Notes: generated by a model not told the origin, from the letters alone. Shown: positions 36,330 through 46,600, counted from the stretch's first letter. The stretch: 64,000 nucleotides of DNA from DATBQN01 sp963755825 (GCA_963755825.1 CAVWLA010000001.1:1984001-2048000); one strand, 5' to 3'. Made by a program: numbers and translations.

Positions 36330-38659
36330 GCTCGCCGCTCGCCGCCGCCGGCCGCGAGCGCCGGCAGGCCGACGACGGCGAGGAGCCAGCTCGCCGCCAG
36401 CGCGGCGCAGACGAGGAGGCCGAGACGGCCGACGGCGGGGATGCTCGAGAAGGCGAGGAGACCGAAGCCGAGACCGGCGGCGAGGACGTCGGCGGTGATC
36501 TCGCGGCCGACGACGGCGAGGGCGAGCGCCGGCGCGGCACGATGGCGGTCGACGAAGTGGACCCCGTAGTCGACGCCGATGCCCAGGGTGAGGGCGCCGG
36601 CCATCGAGGTCGCCACACCGAGAGGCATCCCCGCCCAGCCCATGGCGCCGAGCAGCCAGAGCGCCGCGAGCGCCGGCGGCAGCGTCGCCCAGAGGGCCGC
36701 GGTGAGCGAGCGGTAGACGAGCCAGACGACGGCGAAGGAGCCGCAGAGAGCGATGGCGAGGGAGGTGATCTGGCTCGCCACCACGGCCGGGATCATCGCC
36801 TGCGAGACGGCGACGTCGCCGGCGAAGGCGAGCCGCGCGCCGAGCGGGGCGAGGCGCCGCCGGGCATCGCCGCGGGCGGCGGCCATCAGCCGCGCCGTGT
36901 CGCGGTAGTTGGCCTCCTTGAGGAGGACGGTGACGAGCGTCCGCCGCAGCTCGTCGTCGATCAGCTCCCGCCGCCGCCGCAGGCCGCGCACGGCGTCGAA
37001 ATGGTCGAGCAGGCGCGCGATCCGCGACGGCTGCGGCGGGATGGCGCGGGTGCCGGGCTGCCGGCCGCCCGCCAGGTAGGCGACGGTGGTGAGCTCGCCG
37101 TAGGGGCCGAGGACGGCGCCGACCTGCGGCTCTCCGGCGAGGAGCGCCTCGAGGCCGCCGACGGCCGCGAGCGCCGCGGCGTCGAGGAGCGGGCCGGCGC
37201 GGTCGCCGGCGCGCGGCGCTGGCGCCGCCGGACCGAAGGCGACCTCGACCCGCAGCACGTGGGTGCCGGCGAAGAGGGCGTCGGCGCGCGCCGACGCGGC
37301 GCGGAACGGGCTGCCGGGCGCGAAGCCGTCGAGCCAGCTGTCCTGGACGCGCAGGCGGCCGAGGCCGGCGGCGAGGCTGGCGCTGGCGAGGAGGAGCACG
37401 GCGAGCGCCGCTCGCCAGTGCGTCCGGCGCCGGCGGGCGAGGACGGCGGCGAGGACGAGCGCAGCCGACGGCCGCGGCGCGCCCACGGCGTCGCGCCGCG
37501 CCAGCGCCGACGGCGGCAGAAGCGCCAGGGCGGCCGGCACGACGAGGAGAGTGTAGGCGATCGCGACCGCGATGCCGGCGGCGGCGAAGAGGCCGAAGGT
37601 GCGCACCGCCGGGATCTCTGTGGCGAGGAAGGAGAGAAAGGCGACGAGGGCGGCGAGCGAGCTCGCGACGACCGGCCGCATCACCTCGTCCACCGTCGCG
37701 GCGACCGCCGCCTGTGCGTCCTCGCCAGCGTCGGCGAGCACGCGCTGATAGCGCCAGATCAGATGGACCTCGTCGGCGACGCCGACCAGGGTGACGATCA
37801 TCGGCAGCAGGTAGGTGGTGAGGTCGATGGGCGTCCGCGACCAGCCCATCAGGCCGAAGGTGCAGGCGAGGCAGCAGGCGACCTCGCCCATGCCGATGGC
37901 GACGCCCCAGAGGCGCCGGCAGCCCGCCCAGAGCACGGCGGCGATGGCGAGAGCCGAGAGCGGCAGGAGCAGCGCCAGGTCGCGGCGGATGCTCTCGCCG
38001 AGGAGCGCCTCGGCGACCGGTGCGCCGACGACGGTGATGCGATCGCCGGCGGCCGCGAAGGGCGCCGCCGCGGCGAGGAGGCGCCGGTAGATCGCTCCGC
38101 GGTCGCCCCGCGGCGGCACCCCGACGACGACCGCCACCGCCCGGCCGTCGGCCGAGACCAGGGTCCCCTGCAGGGCGGGGATGGCGGCAATCGTCGACAG
38201 CAGATCGGCGCGGCGGGCCGGCGTCGTGGGCAGCGGGTCGAGCAGCGGGCGGAAGGTGAGCGTATTGGGGTAGACGCGGTCGCCGCGCTCGGTCGCCAGG
38301 CTGACGACGTTGTCGCCGCCGATCCCCGGCAGGGCGGCGAGGGCTGCCGTCAGCCCCTGCAGGCGGCGGAGCGCCGCCGGGGCGTAGGCGCCGCCGGCGC
38401 GCGCCGTCTCGAGCACCACGAGGCAGGGATCGCGGAGGCCGAAGTGCCGGCGCACCTCCGCGTCGTGGACGACCGTGGGATCGCCCGGCGGCGCCAGCGA
38501 GCGGCCGTCGGCGCGCAGCTCGAGCCGCGGCAGGCCGGCGGCGGCGAAGGCGACCGCCAGCGCCGCTCCGGCGATCACCCGGCGGGGGTGGGCGATCGCC
38601 CACCGCGAGCAGCGTGCCGCCAAGCCCGCTCCACGCGGGCGCGGACGAGGCGCGCTCAC
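36326..38659 (-). CDS. RND/MMPL-type exporter
   Basis: 777 aa with GTG start at 38659. Two repeats, each with one TM helix, a large periplasmic loop and five more helices, give about 12 TM. The repeat cores IVTLVGVADEVHLIWRYQR and GALTLGIGVDYGVHFVDRH carry the GxxxD membrane aspartates used for proton relay. It resembles HAE3/MMPL proteins that move hydrophobic molecules such as lipids or hopanoids. No membrane-fusion or outer-membrane partner lies next to it. The neighbouring phospholipase D makes a lipid-related role plausible but unproven. Confidence 0.85.
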   Translation of the reverse strand: MSAPRPRPRGAGLAARCSRWAIAHPRRVIAGAALAVAFAAAGLPRLELRADGRSLAPPGDPTVVHDAEVRRHFGLRDPCLVVLETARAGGAYAPAALRRLQGLTAALAALPGIGGDNVVSLATERGDRVYPNTLTFRPLLDPLPTTPARRADLLSTIAAIPALQGTLVSADGRAVAVVVGVPPRGDRGAIYRRLLAAAAPFAAAGDRITVVGAPVAEALLGESIRRDLALLLPLSALAIAAVLWAGCRRLWGVAIGMGEVACCLACTFGLMGWSRTPIDLTTYLLPMIVTLVGVADEVHLIWRYQRVLADAGEDAQAAVAATVDEVMRPVVASSLAALVAFLSFLATEIPAVRTFGLFAAAGIAVAIAYTLLVVPAALALLPPSALARRDAVGAPRPSAALVLAAVLARRRRTHWRAALAVLLLASASLAAGLGRLRVQDSWLDGFAPGSPFRAASARADALFAGTHVLRVEVAFGPAAPAPRAGDRAGPLLDAAALAAVGGLEALLAGEPQVGAVLGPYGELTTVAYLAGGRQPGTRAIPPQPSRIARLLDHFDAVRGLRRRRELIDDELRRTLVTVLLKEANYRDTARLMAAARGDARRRLAPLGARLAFAGDVAVSQAMIPAVVASQITSLAIALCGSFAVVWLVYRSLTAALWATLPPALAALWLLGAMGWAGMPLGVATSMAGALTLGIGVDYGVHFVDRHRAAPALALAVVGREITADVLAAGLGFGLLAFSSIPAVGRLGLLVCAALAASWLLAVVGLPALAAGGGERRA

Positions 38660-38705
38660 GCCGCGGCAGCCCGCCGCGGCGGAGAGGGACGGGAAAAACG
38701 AGGCG

Positions 38706-38733
38706 GTGCGGCGGCCCCGGAGAGCCGCCGCAC
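38706..38733 (-). terminator. terminator after the CxxCH protein gene
   Basis: GTGCGGCGGC and GCCGCCGCAC form a perfect 10-bp stem with an 8-nt loop, 8 nt after the stop at 38742. On the minus strand a TTTTT run (38698-38694) follows 7 nt after the stem. Confidence 0.65.
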
Positions 38734-38741
38734 GGAGATCG

Positions 38742-39599
38742 TCACAGGCCCGACTGGAGCTGGCCCGAGGCCGGGCACGGACCCTGGACGGTGACGTTCA
38801 CGCAGTGCAGGTGATCGCAGCCGGCCGGCGACTTGTTGGGATCGGTCGAGTTGGGATCGCAGTGGCAGGAGACGCAGGTCGCCATGCCACTCGACGCCGG
38901 CGCCATGCCGGCGTGGAAGTTCGACGGCCCCGGCAGCAGGGCGTCCGGCACGCCGTCGCCGTCGGTGTCCACCTGGACGCTGCCGGAGCGGGCGAGGGCG
39001 GGCTGGGAGTAGGACCACACCGAGCGGCTGCCCGGCCCGAAGCTGATGTGGTGGACGAGCTCGCGGCGCGCTCCGTGGCCGTTGACCGGCGTGAAGGTGA
39101 GCTTGACGTCGAGCTCGAGGGGCGCCACGTAGGAGCCGCCGCCGGCGCTCGTCTTGGCGATGCGCATGGTGGTGATCGGCTGGCGGCCGGCGAGCGAGGC
39201 GGCGACGTCGTAGAGGCCGCAGCCGGTGTCGATCGGCTTGACGCTGGCGAGTGAGAGGGCCATCAGCTGGATGCGGGTCGAGGCCTCGCCCTTGGCGTCG
39301 ACCACCGCGTCGTCGAGGCGGCGGACGATGGTGTCGATGTTGCCCAGGGCGCCGGCGGGCCGCGTGGCGAGCGGCTTGCCCTGCAGCGAGATGGTGCCGG
39401 TGAACGGCTTCGACCCCTCGCAGAAGAAGCCCGCCGGGATGGGCTCCGCCCTGAAGCTGCTGAAGGTGAAGCCGGTCGCCGTCTGCCACAGGTCGGCCCC
39501 CTGCGTCAGGACCTCCCCCGCCGAGGCGGGCGAAGCGGCGAGAACCGCGAGGATCGCGACACAGGCTCCACCCCACCGCCGAACGTGCGTGCTGCTCAT
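38742..39599 (-). CDS. secreted protein with a single CxxCH motif and Cys-rich tail
   Basis: 285 aa, ATG 39599 behind GAGAGAGGAGATCC. Signal peptide ending near PASA-G. The body is beta-rich. A Ca2+-loop-like VDTDGDGVPD stands near residue 215 and the C-terminal 45 residues hold seven cysteines, with C-V-S-C-H at about 242-246 and GCDHLHC after it. One CxxCH could bind c-type haem, but no cytochrome c fold or distal Met is evident, so a disulphide- or metal-binding knot is equally likely. A perfect CCTCTC/GAGAGG inverted repeat overlaps the leader next to the ribosome site and could mask it. Confidence 0.65.
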   Translation of the reverse strand: MSSTHVRRWGGACVAILAVLAASPASAGEVLTQGADLWQTATGFTFSSFRAEPIPAGFFCEGSKPFTGTISLQGKPLATRPAGALGNIDTIVRRLDDAVVDAKGEASTRIQLMALSLASVKPIDTGCGLYDVAASLAGRQPITTMRIAKTSAGGGSYVAPLELDVKLTFTPVNGHGARRELVHHISFGPGSRSVWSYSQPALARSGSVQVDTDGDGVPDALLPGPSNFHAGMAPASSGMATCVSCHCDPNSTDPNKSPAGCDHLHCVNVTVQGPCPASGQLQSGL

Positions 39600-39694
39600 G
39601 AGGATCTCCTCTCTCGAGAGGCTCGGCCCCTCGTCTTCCGGATGCCTGTCTCGAGGTTAGCCGCGGGAGGCGCGCGGCGCTTCTCCCGGATTGC

Positions 39695-41494
39695 TCACTT
39701 CCCCGCGACCGCGGCGTCGGCGCTGCGCTCGGCGAGCACCCAGTCGACGCCGCGGGCGATGGGGAAGCGGCCGACCGTCCGATAGACGGAGCCCTGCACG
39801 GTGAAGCGGCGCGGCGTGCCGCCGGCCGCCGCGGCGATGCGGGCGATCAGCTCGCCGTCCTCGAGCAGGAAATCGGGACGGCGGGCGCGCCAGAGAGCGG
39901 CGAGGGCGGGATCGTTGGGGTCGTCGATCTCCCGGCCGCGCCGGCGGATGAGCCGCGCCACCTCGGGCTCGGTGAGGCCGAAGGCGTAGTCGAAGACCGG
40001 GTGGCCGGAGTAGTAGGCGAGGGCGCCGATGCGGCGCGAGGCGATGCTGGCGCCCGCCGGCAGGCGGGCGCCGAGCGCGCGGGCGGGCGCCACCAGGGTG
40101 CGGCTGGTGGCGATGTACCCCGGATAGGCCCCCCGCGCCGCCGGCGAGGCGCGGGCGAAGGTGTCCCAAGCGCCGGCCGCGGCGACCGCCGCGGCGAGCG
40201 CCAGCGGCGCCAGCCGCAGCCGGCCGGCGAGCCGGTCGCCGCGATCGCGGCGGCGACCGAGCGCCAGCTCGGCCTCGATCGCCGCCGCCCACACGGCGGG
40301 CGCCAGCGCCGCCCAGCCGTATCGACCGGCACTACCGCTCACCGCAGCGCTCGCCGCCGCCGCGAGGAGGGCGAGCGCCGCGAAGGCAAGGCCGGCGAGG
40401 CGCAGCCGCCGCCCGGCAATCGAGCCGGCGGCGATCTCGCGCTCGACGGCGAGGGCGCCGGCGCCGCCGGCGAGGAGCGCCACCGGCGCGTAGGGCGCGA
40501 AGTAGCGGCCGAGCTCGGTCCAGTCGGGCCGCGCGTAGACCGCGAAGACGAGGCCGGTGGCGACCGTCGCCGCCGCCCAGGCGGCCGCCTCCCGGTGGCG
40601 GCGGGCGAGCGCCCAGAGGCCGGCCGCCACGAGGCCGAGCGCCCACAGGCCGGCGCACGGAAACCCCACGTTGACCGCGGTGCCGGCGGCGAGGTCGGCG
40701 AGGTTGGCGAGCGCCGAGCGGAGGCTCGGCGGCTTGGCGCTCCAGGTGTTGGGGAGGAGCGCGCCGTAGTAGGCGTAGCGCGCCAGGGTGGCGGCGGCGA
40801 GGCCGCCCGCCGCCACGGCGAGGCTCTTCCCGAGCTGGCGCGCCGAGAGCGCGCCGAGCCGCCAGGCGAGGGCGAGCGCCAGCGGCGCCACCAGCGCCGC
40901 CTCCGGATGGAGCAGGAAGGCGAGGGTGCCGAGGAGGGAGGCGAGCGCGCGCCGGCCGCTCGCGGCGGCGAGCAGCATGGCTGCGAGGACGGCGCCGAGG
41001 GCGCCGGTTTCCATGCCGAGGAGCGAGAAGCTGGCGAAATCGGCGGCGGTCAGCGTGAGGGCGGCGACGGCGAGCGGCCAGAGCGCGGCCGGCGGAGCGC
41101 CGGAGCCCGCCTCGCTCCCCTCCGACCGCGGTGAAACTTCCAGGCGGCGAGCGGCGAGGGCGAGGAGGACGGCGGTGAGCGCGATCCCCGCCGCCGCGGC
41201 GAGCCGAGCGGCCAGCGGCGGCGGCATGGCGAGGGCGAGCGGCGCCAGGAGGAGCGCCCAGCCGAGGTCGGTGATCCCCTCCACCCGGCGCGGCGGCTGG
41301 AAGTTGAGCCCCCGCCCGGCGAGCAGGTTGCGCACGTAGCAGAGGACGATGTAGGCGTCGTCCATCAGCAGACCGCGGTAGCGCCAGACCACCGCCGCGA
41401 GATAGACGGCGAGGGCGAGCGAGACGAGGAGGGTGGTGAGGGAAGCTCCGCGCCGCGGCGGTGTCGAGGCCGACGGCCGCGGCGGCGGGCTCAT
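39695..41494 (-). CDS. GT-C-like multi-pass glycosyltransferase-type membrane protein
   Basis: 599 aa, ATG 41494. About 10-12 TM helices. The first helix is followed by LLMDDAYIVLCYVRNLLAG; the DDAYI acidic pair in the first extracytoplasmic loop is the hallmark of GT-C enzymes that use polyprenyl-phosphate sugars (GT39/ArnT-like). YYGALLPNTWSAK and RFxLAP-type segments also occur in such proteins. The C-terminal 130 residues form a soluble extracytoplasmic domain (GYIATSRTL...VDWVLAERS). Acceptor unknown. 11 nt separate it from the His-rich membrane gene upstream. Confidence 0.72.
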   Translation of the reverse strand: MSPPPRPSASTPPRRGASLTTLLVSLALAVYLAAVVWRYRGLLMDDAYIVLCYVRNLLAGRGLNFQPPRRVEGITDLGWALLLAPLALAMPPPLAARLAAAAGIALTAVLLALAARRLEVSPRSEGSEAGSGAPPAALWPLAVAALTLTAADFASFSLLGMETGALGAVLAAMLLAAASGRRALASLLGTLAFLLHPEAALVAPLALALAWRLGALSARQLGKSLAVAAGGLAAATLARYAYYGALLPNTWSAKPPSLRSALANLADLAAGTAVNVGFPCAGLWALGLVAAGLWALARRHREAAAWAAATVATGLVFAVYARPDWTELGRYFAPYAPVALLAGGAGALAVEREIAAGSIAGRRLRLAGLAFAALALLAAAASAAVSGSAGRYGWAALAPAVWAAAIEAELALGRRRDRGDRLAGRLRLAPLALAAAVAAAGAWDTFARASPAARGAYPGYIATSRTLVAPARALGARLPAGASIASRRIGALAYYSGHPVFDYAFGLTEPEVARLIRRRGREIDDPNDPALAALWRARRPDFLLEDGELIARIAAAAGGTPRRFTVQGSVYRTVGRFPIARGVDWVLAERSADAAVAGK

Positions 41495-41505
41495 GGGCTC
41501 GAGCG

Positions 41506-42597
41506 TCAGCTCGCCAGGCCGAGGTTCGCCCGCAGGCGCTCTCTGCGCACCTTCCAGATGACGCCGTCGACGATGTAGTGATGGAAGTTGATCGCCTGGT
41601 AGGCGGCGAGCGTCAGGGTGAGGATCGAGAAGCGGCCGCCCAGCCCGACGGCGTCGAAGGCGCCGTCGAGAGCGACGTAGAAGACGGAGGAGATCCCCAG
41701 GCAGACGACGAAGTAGAGGAGGATCCGCTGGCGCTGCGCCAGCGACGACAGAAAACGGTGCTCGGGGTCGACCCCCTGCTTGAAGCGGTTGTTGTTGTAC
41801 ATCCAGACCAGCAGGATGTACTGCGCGTTGTGCCAGACGTTGATCGTCAGCCACCCGTAGTTGATGTTCTCGATCGACAGGTAGCCGACGGTGAAGATCA
41901 CCACGTGCGAGAGCATGTAGAGCGTGTAGGCGACCGGCAGCCGCCCCGCCGCCGCCGCCCGCACCTGCCGCACCAGCCACCAGGCGATGGTCACCATGGT
42001 GGCGAGCGCCGCCGCCTGCACCAGCCAGAGCGGCACCGGCAGCACCTTGATCGGCTGGCGCAGGAAGGTCGCCGGATGCTGCTGCGAGCGATGGAGGATG
42101 CCCCACAGCGGCAGCAGGTAGATCATCCCCTTGTGGAGCCACACCGGATCGTCGGCGGCGGCGCCGGCCTTGCGGCGGTAGATCTGCGAGATGCCGTAGC
42201 TCTGCCGGGTGTAGTGGAACCACTGCCAATAGAGGTAGATGGTCGGCAGGATCCAAGTGCCGAAGGCGTAGACGAGGGCGACGACGCCGGCGAGCACCAG
42301 CGGCGGCAGGCCGAGCACCAGGAAGCGGTGGGCGCGGAAGCTCTCCTTGTCGAAGGCGAGGCGGGTGAAGGTCGACACCACGTGGTGGAAGCCGAGGAGC
42401 CACATGTCGACCACCAGCACCAGCGGGAAGAGGCGCGGCTGGCCGACCACCAGCAGCGAGACGGCGATGGCGAAGAGCGCCACCCCGGCGACGAAGGTGA
42501 GGTCGAAGGGGGCGCCGCGCAGCCACCCGTAGGAGATGGCGCGCGGCGGCGTCGAAGCCTGCTCCACCGGACCCGCCTCTGTCGCCATGGCCATCAT
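41506..42597 (-). CDS. His-rich multi-pass membrane protein of unknown function
   Basis: 363 aa; ATG 42597 is used, but ATG 42594 or 42588 is possible because no clear ribosome site decides it. About eight hydrophobic helices. Histidines sit at helix ends in short motifs: GFHHVVSTF, QWFHYTRQSYG, LSHVVIF, VWHNAQYILLVWMYNNN and INFHHYIVDGVIWK. This repeats the pattern of membrane di-metal enzymes, but the spacing does not match sterol desaturases or Brp/Blh dioxygenases that I can recall. Together with the GT-C gene it forms a likely two-gene unit. Function not assigned. Confidence 0.65.
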   Translation of the reverse strand: MMAMATEAGPVEQASTPPRAISYGWLRGAPFDLTFVAGVALFAIAVSLLVVGQPRLFPLVLVVDMWLLGFHHVVSTFTRLAFDKESFRAHRFLVLGLPPLVLAGVVALVYAFGTWILPTIYLYWQWFHYTRQSYGISQIYRRKAGAAADDPVWLHKGMIYLLPLWGILHRSQQHPATFLRQPIKVLPVPLWLVQAAALATMVTIAWWLVRQVRAAAAGRLPVAYTLYMLSHVVIFTVGYLSIENINYGWLTINVWHNAQYILLVWMYNNNRFKQGVDPEHRFLSSLAQRQRILLYFVVCLGISSVFYVALDGAFDAVGLGGRFSILTLTLAAYQAINFHHYIVDGVIWKVRRERLRANLGLAS

Positions 42598-42685
42598 CGC
42601 GGAGCGTCCGCCCGCGCCTCCGTGCTGCAGACTTTCGAGGTCTTGCAAGATAGCAGAGCGATGCCGCGGGCGACAACAACGCGGC

Positions 42686-42856
42686 TCAGGCCGCCCCGCG
42701 CTGCAGCTCCTCCTCCAGCACCCGGATGGCGCCGCTGATGCGGAGCAGCGAGTCGCGCAGCTCGAGCCGCCGCGCCTCCGCATCCTGCAGCATCTGCTGA
42801 CCCCGCTCGAGCTCGCCGCGCAGCGCCCCCAATCGTTGCTCCAGCTGTTCGCGCAT
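42686..42856 (-). CDS. 56-aa coiled-coil peptide
   Basis: ATG 42856 lies 3 nt after GTGGAGGAG, a strong ribosome site. The peptide (MREQLEQRLGALRGELERG... ending ...LEEELQRGAA) is one continuous charged heptad helix, a likely homo- or hetero-oligomer. It follows the tail-fibre-like gene by about 73 nt in the same direction. No family recognised. Confidence 0.65.
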   Translation of the reverse strand: MREQLEQRLGALRGELERGQQMLQDAEARRLELRDSLLRISGAIRVLEEELQRGAA

Positions 42857-42929
42857 GGCTCCTCCACCGTCGGTCGCGAGATGCGGCGGCGGCGCGGCCG
42901 CGCTCGGCCGCGCCGCCGCCGCCGATCGA

Positions 42930-43406
42930 TCACTGCTTGTGGGTCGGCTGGCCCTGCGCGTAGACGCGGCCGTTGGCGTCGACGACGAGGGGCGAGTATT
43001 TGACGCCGTTGGGCAGCACCGGCGCGTTGGTGATGCTCAGGTTGGCGCCGGGGAGAGTCAGCGGTCCGGAGAGGTTGAGGCCGGCGGCGGTCAGCCTGCC
43101 GGTGATCTGGGTGTCGCCGTTCTGCTGCACGACGACGAGCGGATTGCTCTGGCCGTAGGCGATGCGGAAGACGCTGCCGGCGGTGTTGGTCGCCTGCAGC
43201 TGCCAGTCCCTCTGCGCGCCGTCGCCCTGCAGGCCGAACATGGCGTAGTTCTGCGCGGCCCCCTGGACGAAGAGCGGCGGATAGCCGCCGCCGGTGATCT
43301 GGACGCGGCTGGTCGACATCGAGAGCAGGCTGCCGACGCCGCCGGCGGAGATGGGCTGCAGGTTGCCGTTGAGGGGAGTGGGGATGTTCAGATCGTAGCT
43401 CGCCAT
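42930..43406 (-). CDS. tail-fibre-like beta protein, unknown function
   Basis: 158 aa. ATG 43406 with AGAAAGGAACC upstream (a longer frame from 43460 has none). No signal peptide. The sequence is Gly/Asn/Gln-rich and repetitive in style (NTAGSVFRIAYGQSNPLVVVQQNGDTQITGRL...NLSGPLTLPGANLSI), like the shaft or head of phage tail fibres and S74-type spikes. Such a protein could be a trimer. No other phage genes surround it. The 56-aa coiled-coil peptide lies just downstream and may be its partner. Confidence 0.6.
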   Translation of the reverse strand: MASYDLNIPTPLNGNLQPISAGGVGSLLSMSTSRVQITGGGYPPLFVQGAAQNYAMFGLQGDGAQRDWQLQATNTAGSVFRIAYGQSNPLVVVQQNGDTQITGRLTAAGLNLSGPLTLPGANLSITNAPVLPNGVKYSPLVVDANGRVYAQGQPTHKQ

Positions 43407-43665
43407 GGGCTGGTTCCTTTCTGCGGGCGCGGTCGCGCCCGGCGGCCGGATTCGCGACATGCGATCGGCGTGATCAATCGTTTCCTTTTCGCCGCTGTCG
43501 CCGGGCTCTTCGATCGTTCCAAGCGACCGGCGCGCTCGCGGTGGAAAAGGTTTCTTTCGATGCCGATGGGATAGAGCAAGCGGCGTGCCGGCGCGCCGCC
43601 GGGCGCCGGCCGCTGAGGAGCAGTCGACGAGACCGAATGTCGGAGAGCGCGGCGGCGCCGCCGCG

Positions 43666-46600
43666 CTATGTCGGACGCTGTGTCGGACGCTGCGGCGGAC
43701 GTTTCTCGAAGGCCAACACCATGACCGAGCCGTGGCGCCGGACGTGGCGGACCTCCCAGCGGTGGACGGCGTCGGCGAGGGCCGGCCAGCCGGCGAGCCA
43801 GGGGGCGACGGTGTCGATCATGCGGTGCTCGGCGAGGGCGAGGCCGGCGGCCTCCCCCATGGCGCAGAGCTCGTCGAGATCGTAGAGCACCTCGTGCTGC
43901 TCGCCGCCGAGCTGCGGCACGAGGTGGAGATGGTCGAGCAGCCACTCGATGAGCGGCCAGAGGCTCCGCCGGTTCGGGGTGGTGAGCACCAGCCGCCCGC
44001 CGGCGGCGAGCAGGCGCTCGAACTCGGCCAGGATCGCCTCTCCCTGAGCGCGCGAGAGATGCTCGATCACCTCGAGGAAGGCGATCTTCTCGAAGCTCCC
44101 CGGCGGCGCGTCGAGCTCGTCGACCAGCCCGCGGCGGAAGGCGAGGCCGGGCCGCGCGAAGGTGCGGGTGGCGAAATCGACCGCCGCCGGGTTGGCGTCG
44201 ATGCCGAGGACCTCGACCCCCGGCACCTCGGCCGCCATCGCCGCCAGCAGCCCGGAGCCGCAGCCGGCGTCGAGGAGGCGGTCGCCCGCCGCCAGGCGCA
44301 GGCAGGCGAGCGCCTCCTCGAGCTTCGCCCGGTGCCAGAAGCGCTGCGGCGCCGGCCCGTCGTGGAGCGCGCGGTGCTGGTAGCCGCCGGCGATGGCGAT
44401 GCGGTCGCCGACCCGCCGAGCATCGGAGGTGGCGGCGGAGGTGGCGGCGCCGGCGTCGCGGGCGGCAGCGGGAGAGCTCTCCGCCGCCGCCCGCCGGCGC
44501 CGCCGCAGCAGCCTGGCGACCGACACGGCGGCGATGAGGAGGAGGGCGGCGAGGCTCACCGCGAGGCCGATCTCGAAGGAGCGCGGGCGGTAGAAGAGCT
44601 CCGCGGTGTGCCAGCCCTCGGGGAGAGCGAGGGCGAGGAAGGTGTGATCGCCGATGCCGAGGGGCACCTCGCGGCCGTCGAGGCGCGCCCGCCAGCCTGT
44701 CCACGCCGTCTCCGAGATGATCGCCCAGCCGGCGCGGCGCATCCTCGCCGTCAGCACGAGCCCCGAACCGCGGCGCCGCGCCACCACCCAGCCGCGGCCG
44801 TTCGGCTCCTCGAAGGGCGCCGACACCGCCGCCTCCGGCGGGGTGATCCAGCCGCGCTCGCCGAAGTCGGTCTCCGCCTTCATCTCCTCCACCTCGCGCG
44901 CCGACTGCACGCCGAAGCGCAGCCGCCGCGGCAGGAAGGCGCGCGGCAGGGGCCGCCGGCTCTCCCACAGCCAGGACCCCTCGCCGCGCGCCGCCAGCCG
45001 CCAGCCGGGCAGGCGGACGCCGGCGCCGGCGAGGGCGTAGCGCACGTTGGCGAGTTCGAGGAACGGCCGGTCGGCGTCGTGCACCGCCAGGAACCAGCTG
45101 GGGATGGGCTTCGCCCACAGCGACAGCAGCTCGGCGAAGCGCAGGTTGAGGATCGCCTGGTAGCCGCGCGCGTCCTCGAGGCCGTAGAAGACGCCCTGGT
45201 TGGGGATCAGGTTGTAGCCCATGGCGATCACGCGCCAGGGCTCGTCGCCTGCCGCCGGGAGAGCGGCGAGCGGCGGCACCCGCGGGTAGAAAGCGGCCGC
45301 CGGCAGCGACGGGAAGAAGGCCGCGGTCTCCGCCGTGCGCTGGATGGCGAGGATGGCGACGAGAGCGAGCGCCCCGGCGCCGAGGCGGCGGAGCGAGGCG
45401 CGGCGGAAGGTGAAGAGAAGAGCGACGAGGAAGGTCGCGGCGAGCGGCAGGCCTCCCCAGAGCGCCCAGCGGAGGAGCGCCGGCGGCACGAAGCCCTCGC
45501 CGCGGGCGCGCGGGACGAGGAGCGCCGCGGCGGCGAGGAAGCCGCCGGCGGCGACGGCACAGGCGGCGGCGAGCTCGCGGCTGGCGCGCCGGCCGTCGCC
45601 CTCCTCGGCCGCCCGCAGCCAGGCCTCGACGCCGCAGGCGGCGACGAGAGCGGTGGCGAGCGCGCCGGCGAAGACCAGCCGCTCGTTCAAGGCCGTGGCG
45701 AACAGCGGCAGGCGGCCGAGGAGCGGGTAGAGCCCCGGCATTTTGGCGCCGGCGCACACGCCGGCGAGGCCGAGCGCCGCGAGGGCGAAGCGCCCCCGCC
45801 AGCGGGCGCGGGCGAGCCCGTAGAGCGCCGGGCCCCAGAGCGCCGAGCCGGCGTAGGCCGAGACCAGGGGCAGCACCAGGGCCGGCGAGGGGTCGGCCTG
45901 CGGCAGATCGAGGACCGGCGGCATGAGGCTGGCGGCGAGGCGGCCGAGCGCCTCCGCCGCCGGCGCCGCGGTGGTGAGGTGCGGCGCGCTCTGCCGCAGG
46001 ACCCATTGCAGGGTCTGCCGCAGCGCCTCGACGAGGGGCAGCAGGTAGACGGCGCAGACGGCGAGGGCGAGGGCGCCGGCGGCGAGCGTCCAGCCGGCGA
46101 CCCTCCCCCACCGCCGCGCCGGCAGCGCCGCGGCCTCGGCGAGGCCCATCACGGCGGCGACGGCGACGACGTGGAGGGCGCTCTCCGGGTGGCCGGCGAG
46201 GACCACCGCGGCGAGCGCCGCGGCGAGGAGGAGCGTCGAGGCCCAGCCCGGCCGCAGCACCACCCGCCGCGCGCCGAGGAGCACCAGGGGGGCGAGCGAC
46301 ACCGCCGCTCCCAGCGGCCACTCGAGCCAGAAGCCGACGAAGGCGGAGAGCGCCCAGCCGGCGGCGCCGAGGAACGCCGCCGCCTCGCGGCAGCCGAGGT
46401 CGCGCAGGTAGAGGAAGGCGGCGGCGGCGGCGGCGAGGAGCTGCGCCGAGGCGCCGAAGGTGAAGGCGAGGGCGATGGGCAGCAGGAGCGAGAGGGCGTT
46501 GAGCGGATAGTAGGGCGCCGGCTGCGCCGAGCCGGCGAGCGGATCGCCGCAGAGGATGAAGGGGTTCCACAGCGGCCACTCGCCCTCGGCCAGGGCGTGG

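Noticed and set aside
42930..43406. Prophage boundary suggested by the tail-fibre-like protein
   Set aside because: No integrase, terminase, capsid, portal or lysis gene lies within 20 kb on either side.
43677..43705. Short direct repeats (GTCGGACGCT) as a possible attachment site
   Set aside because: They encode the QRPT-QRPT tail of the methyltransferase fusion, a coding repeat with no flanking integrase.
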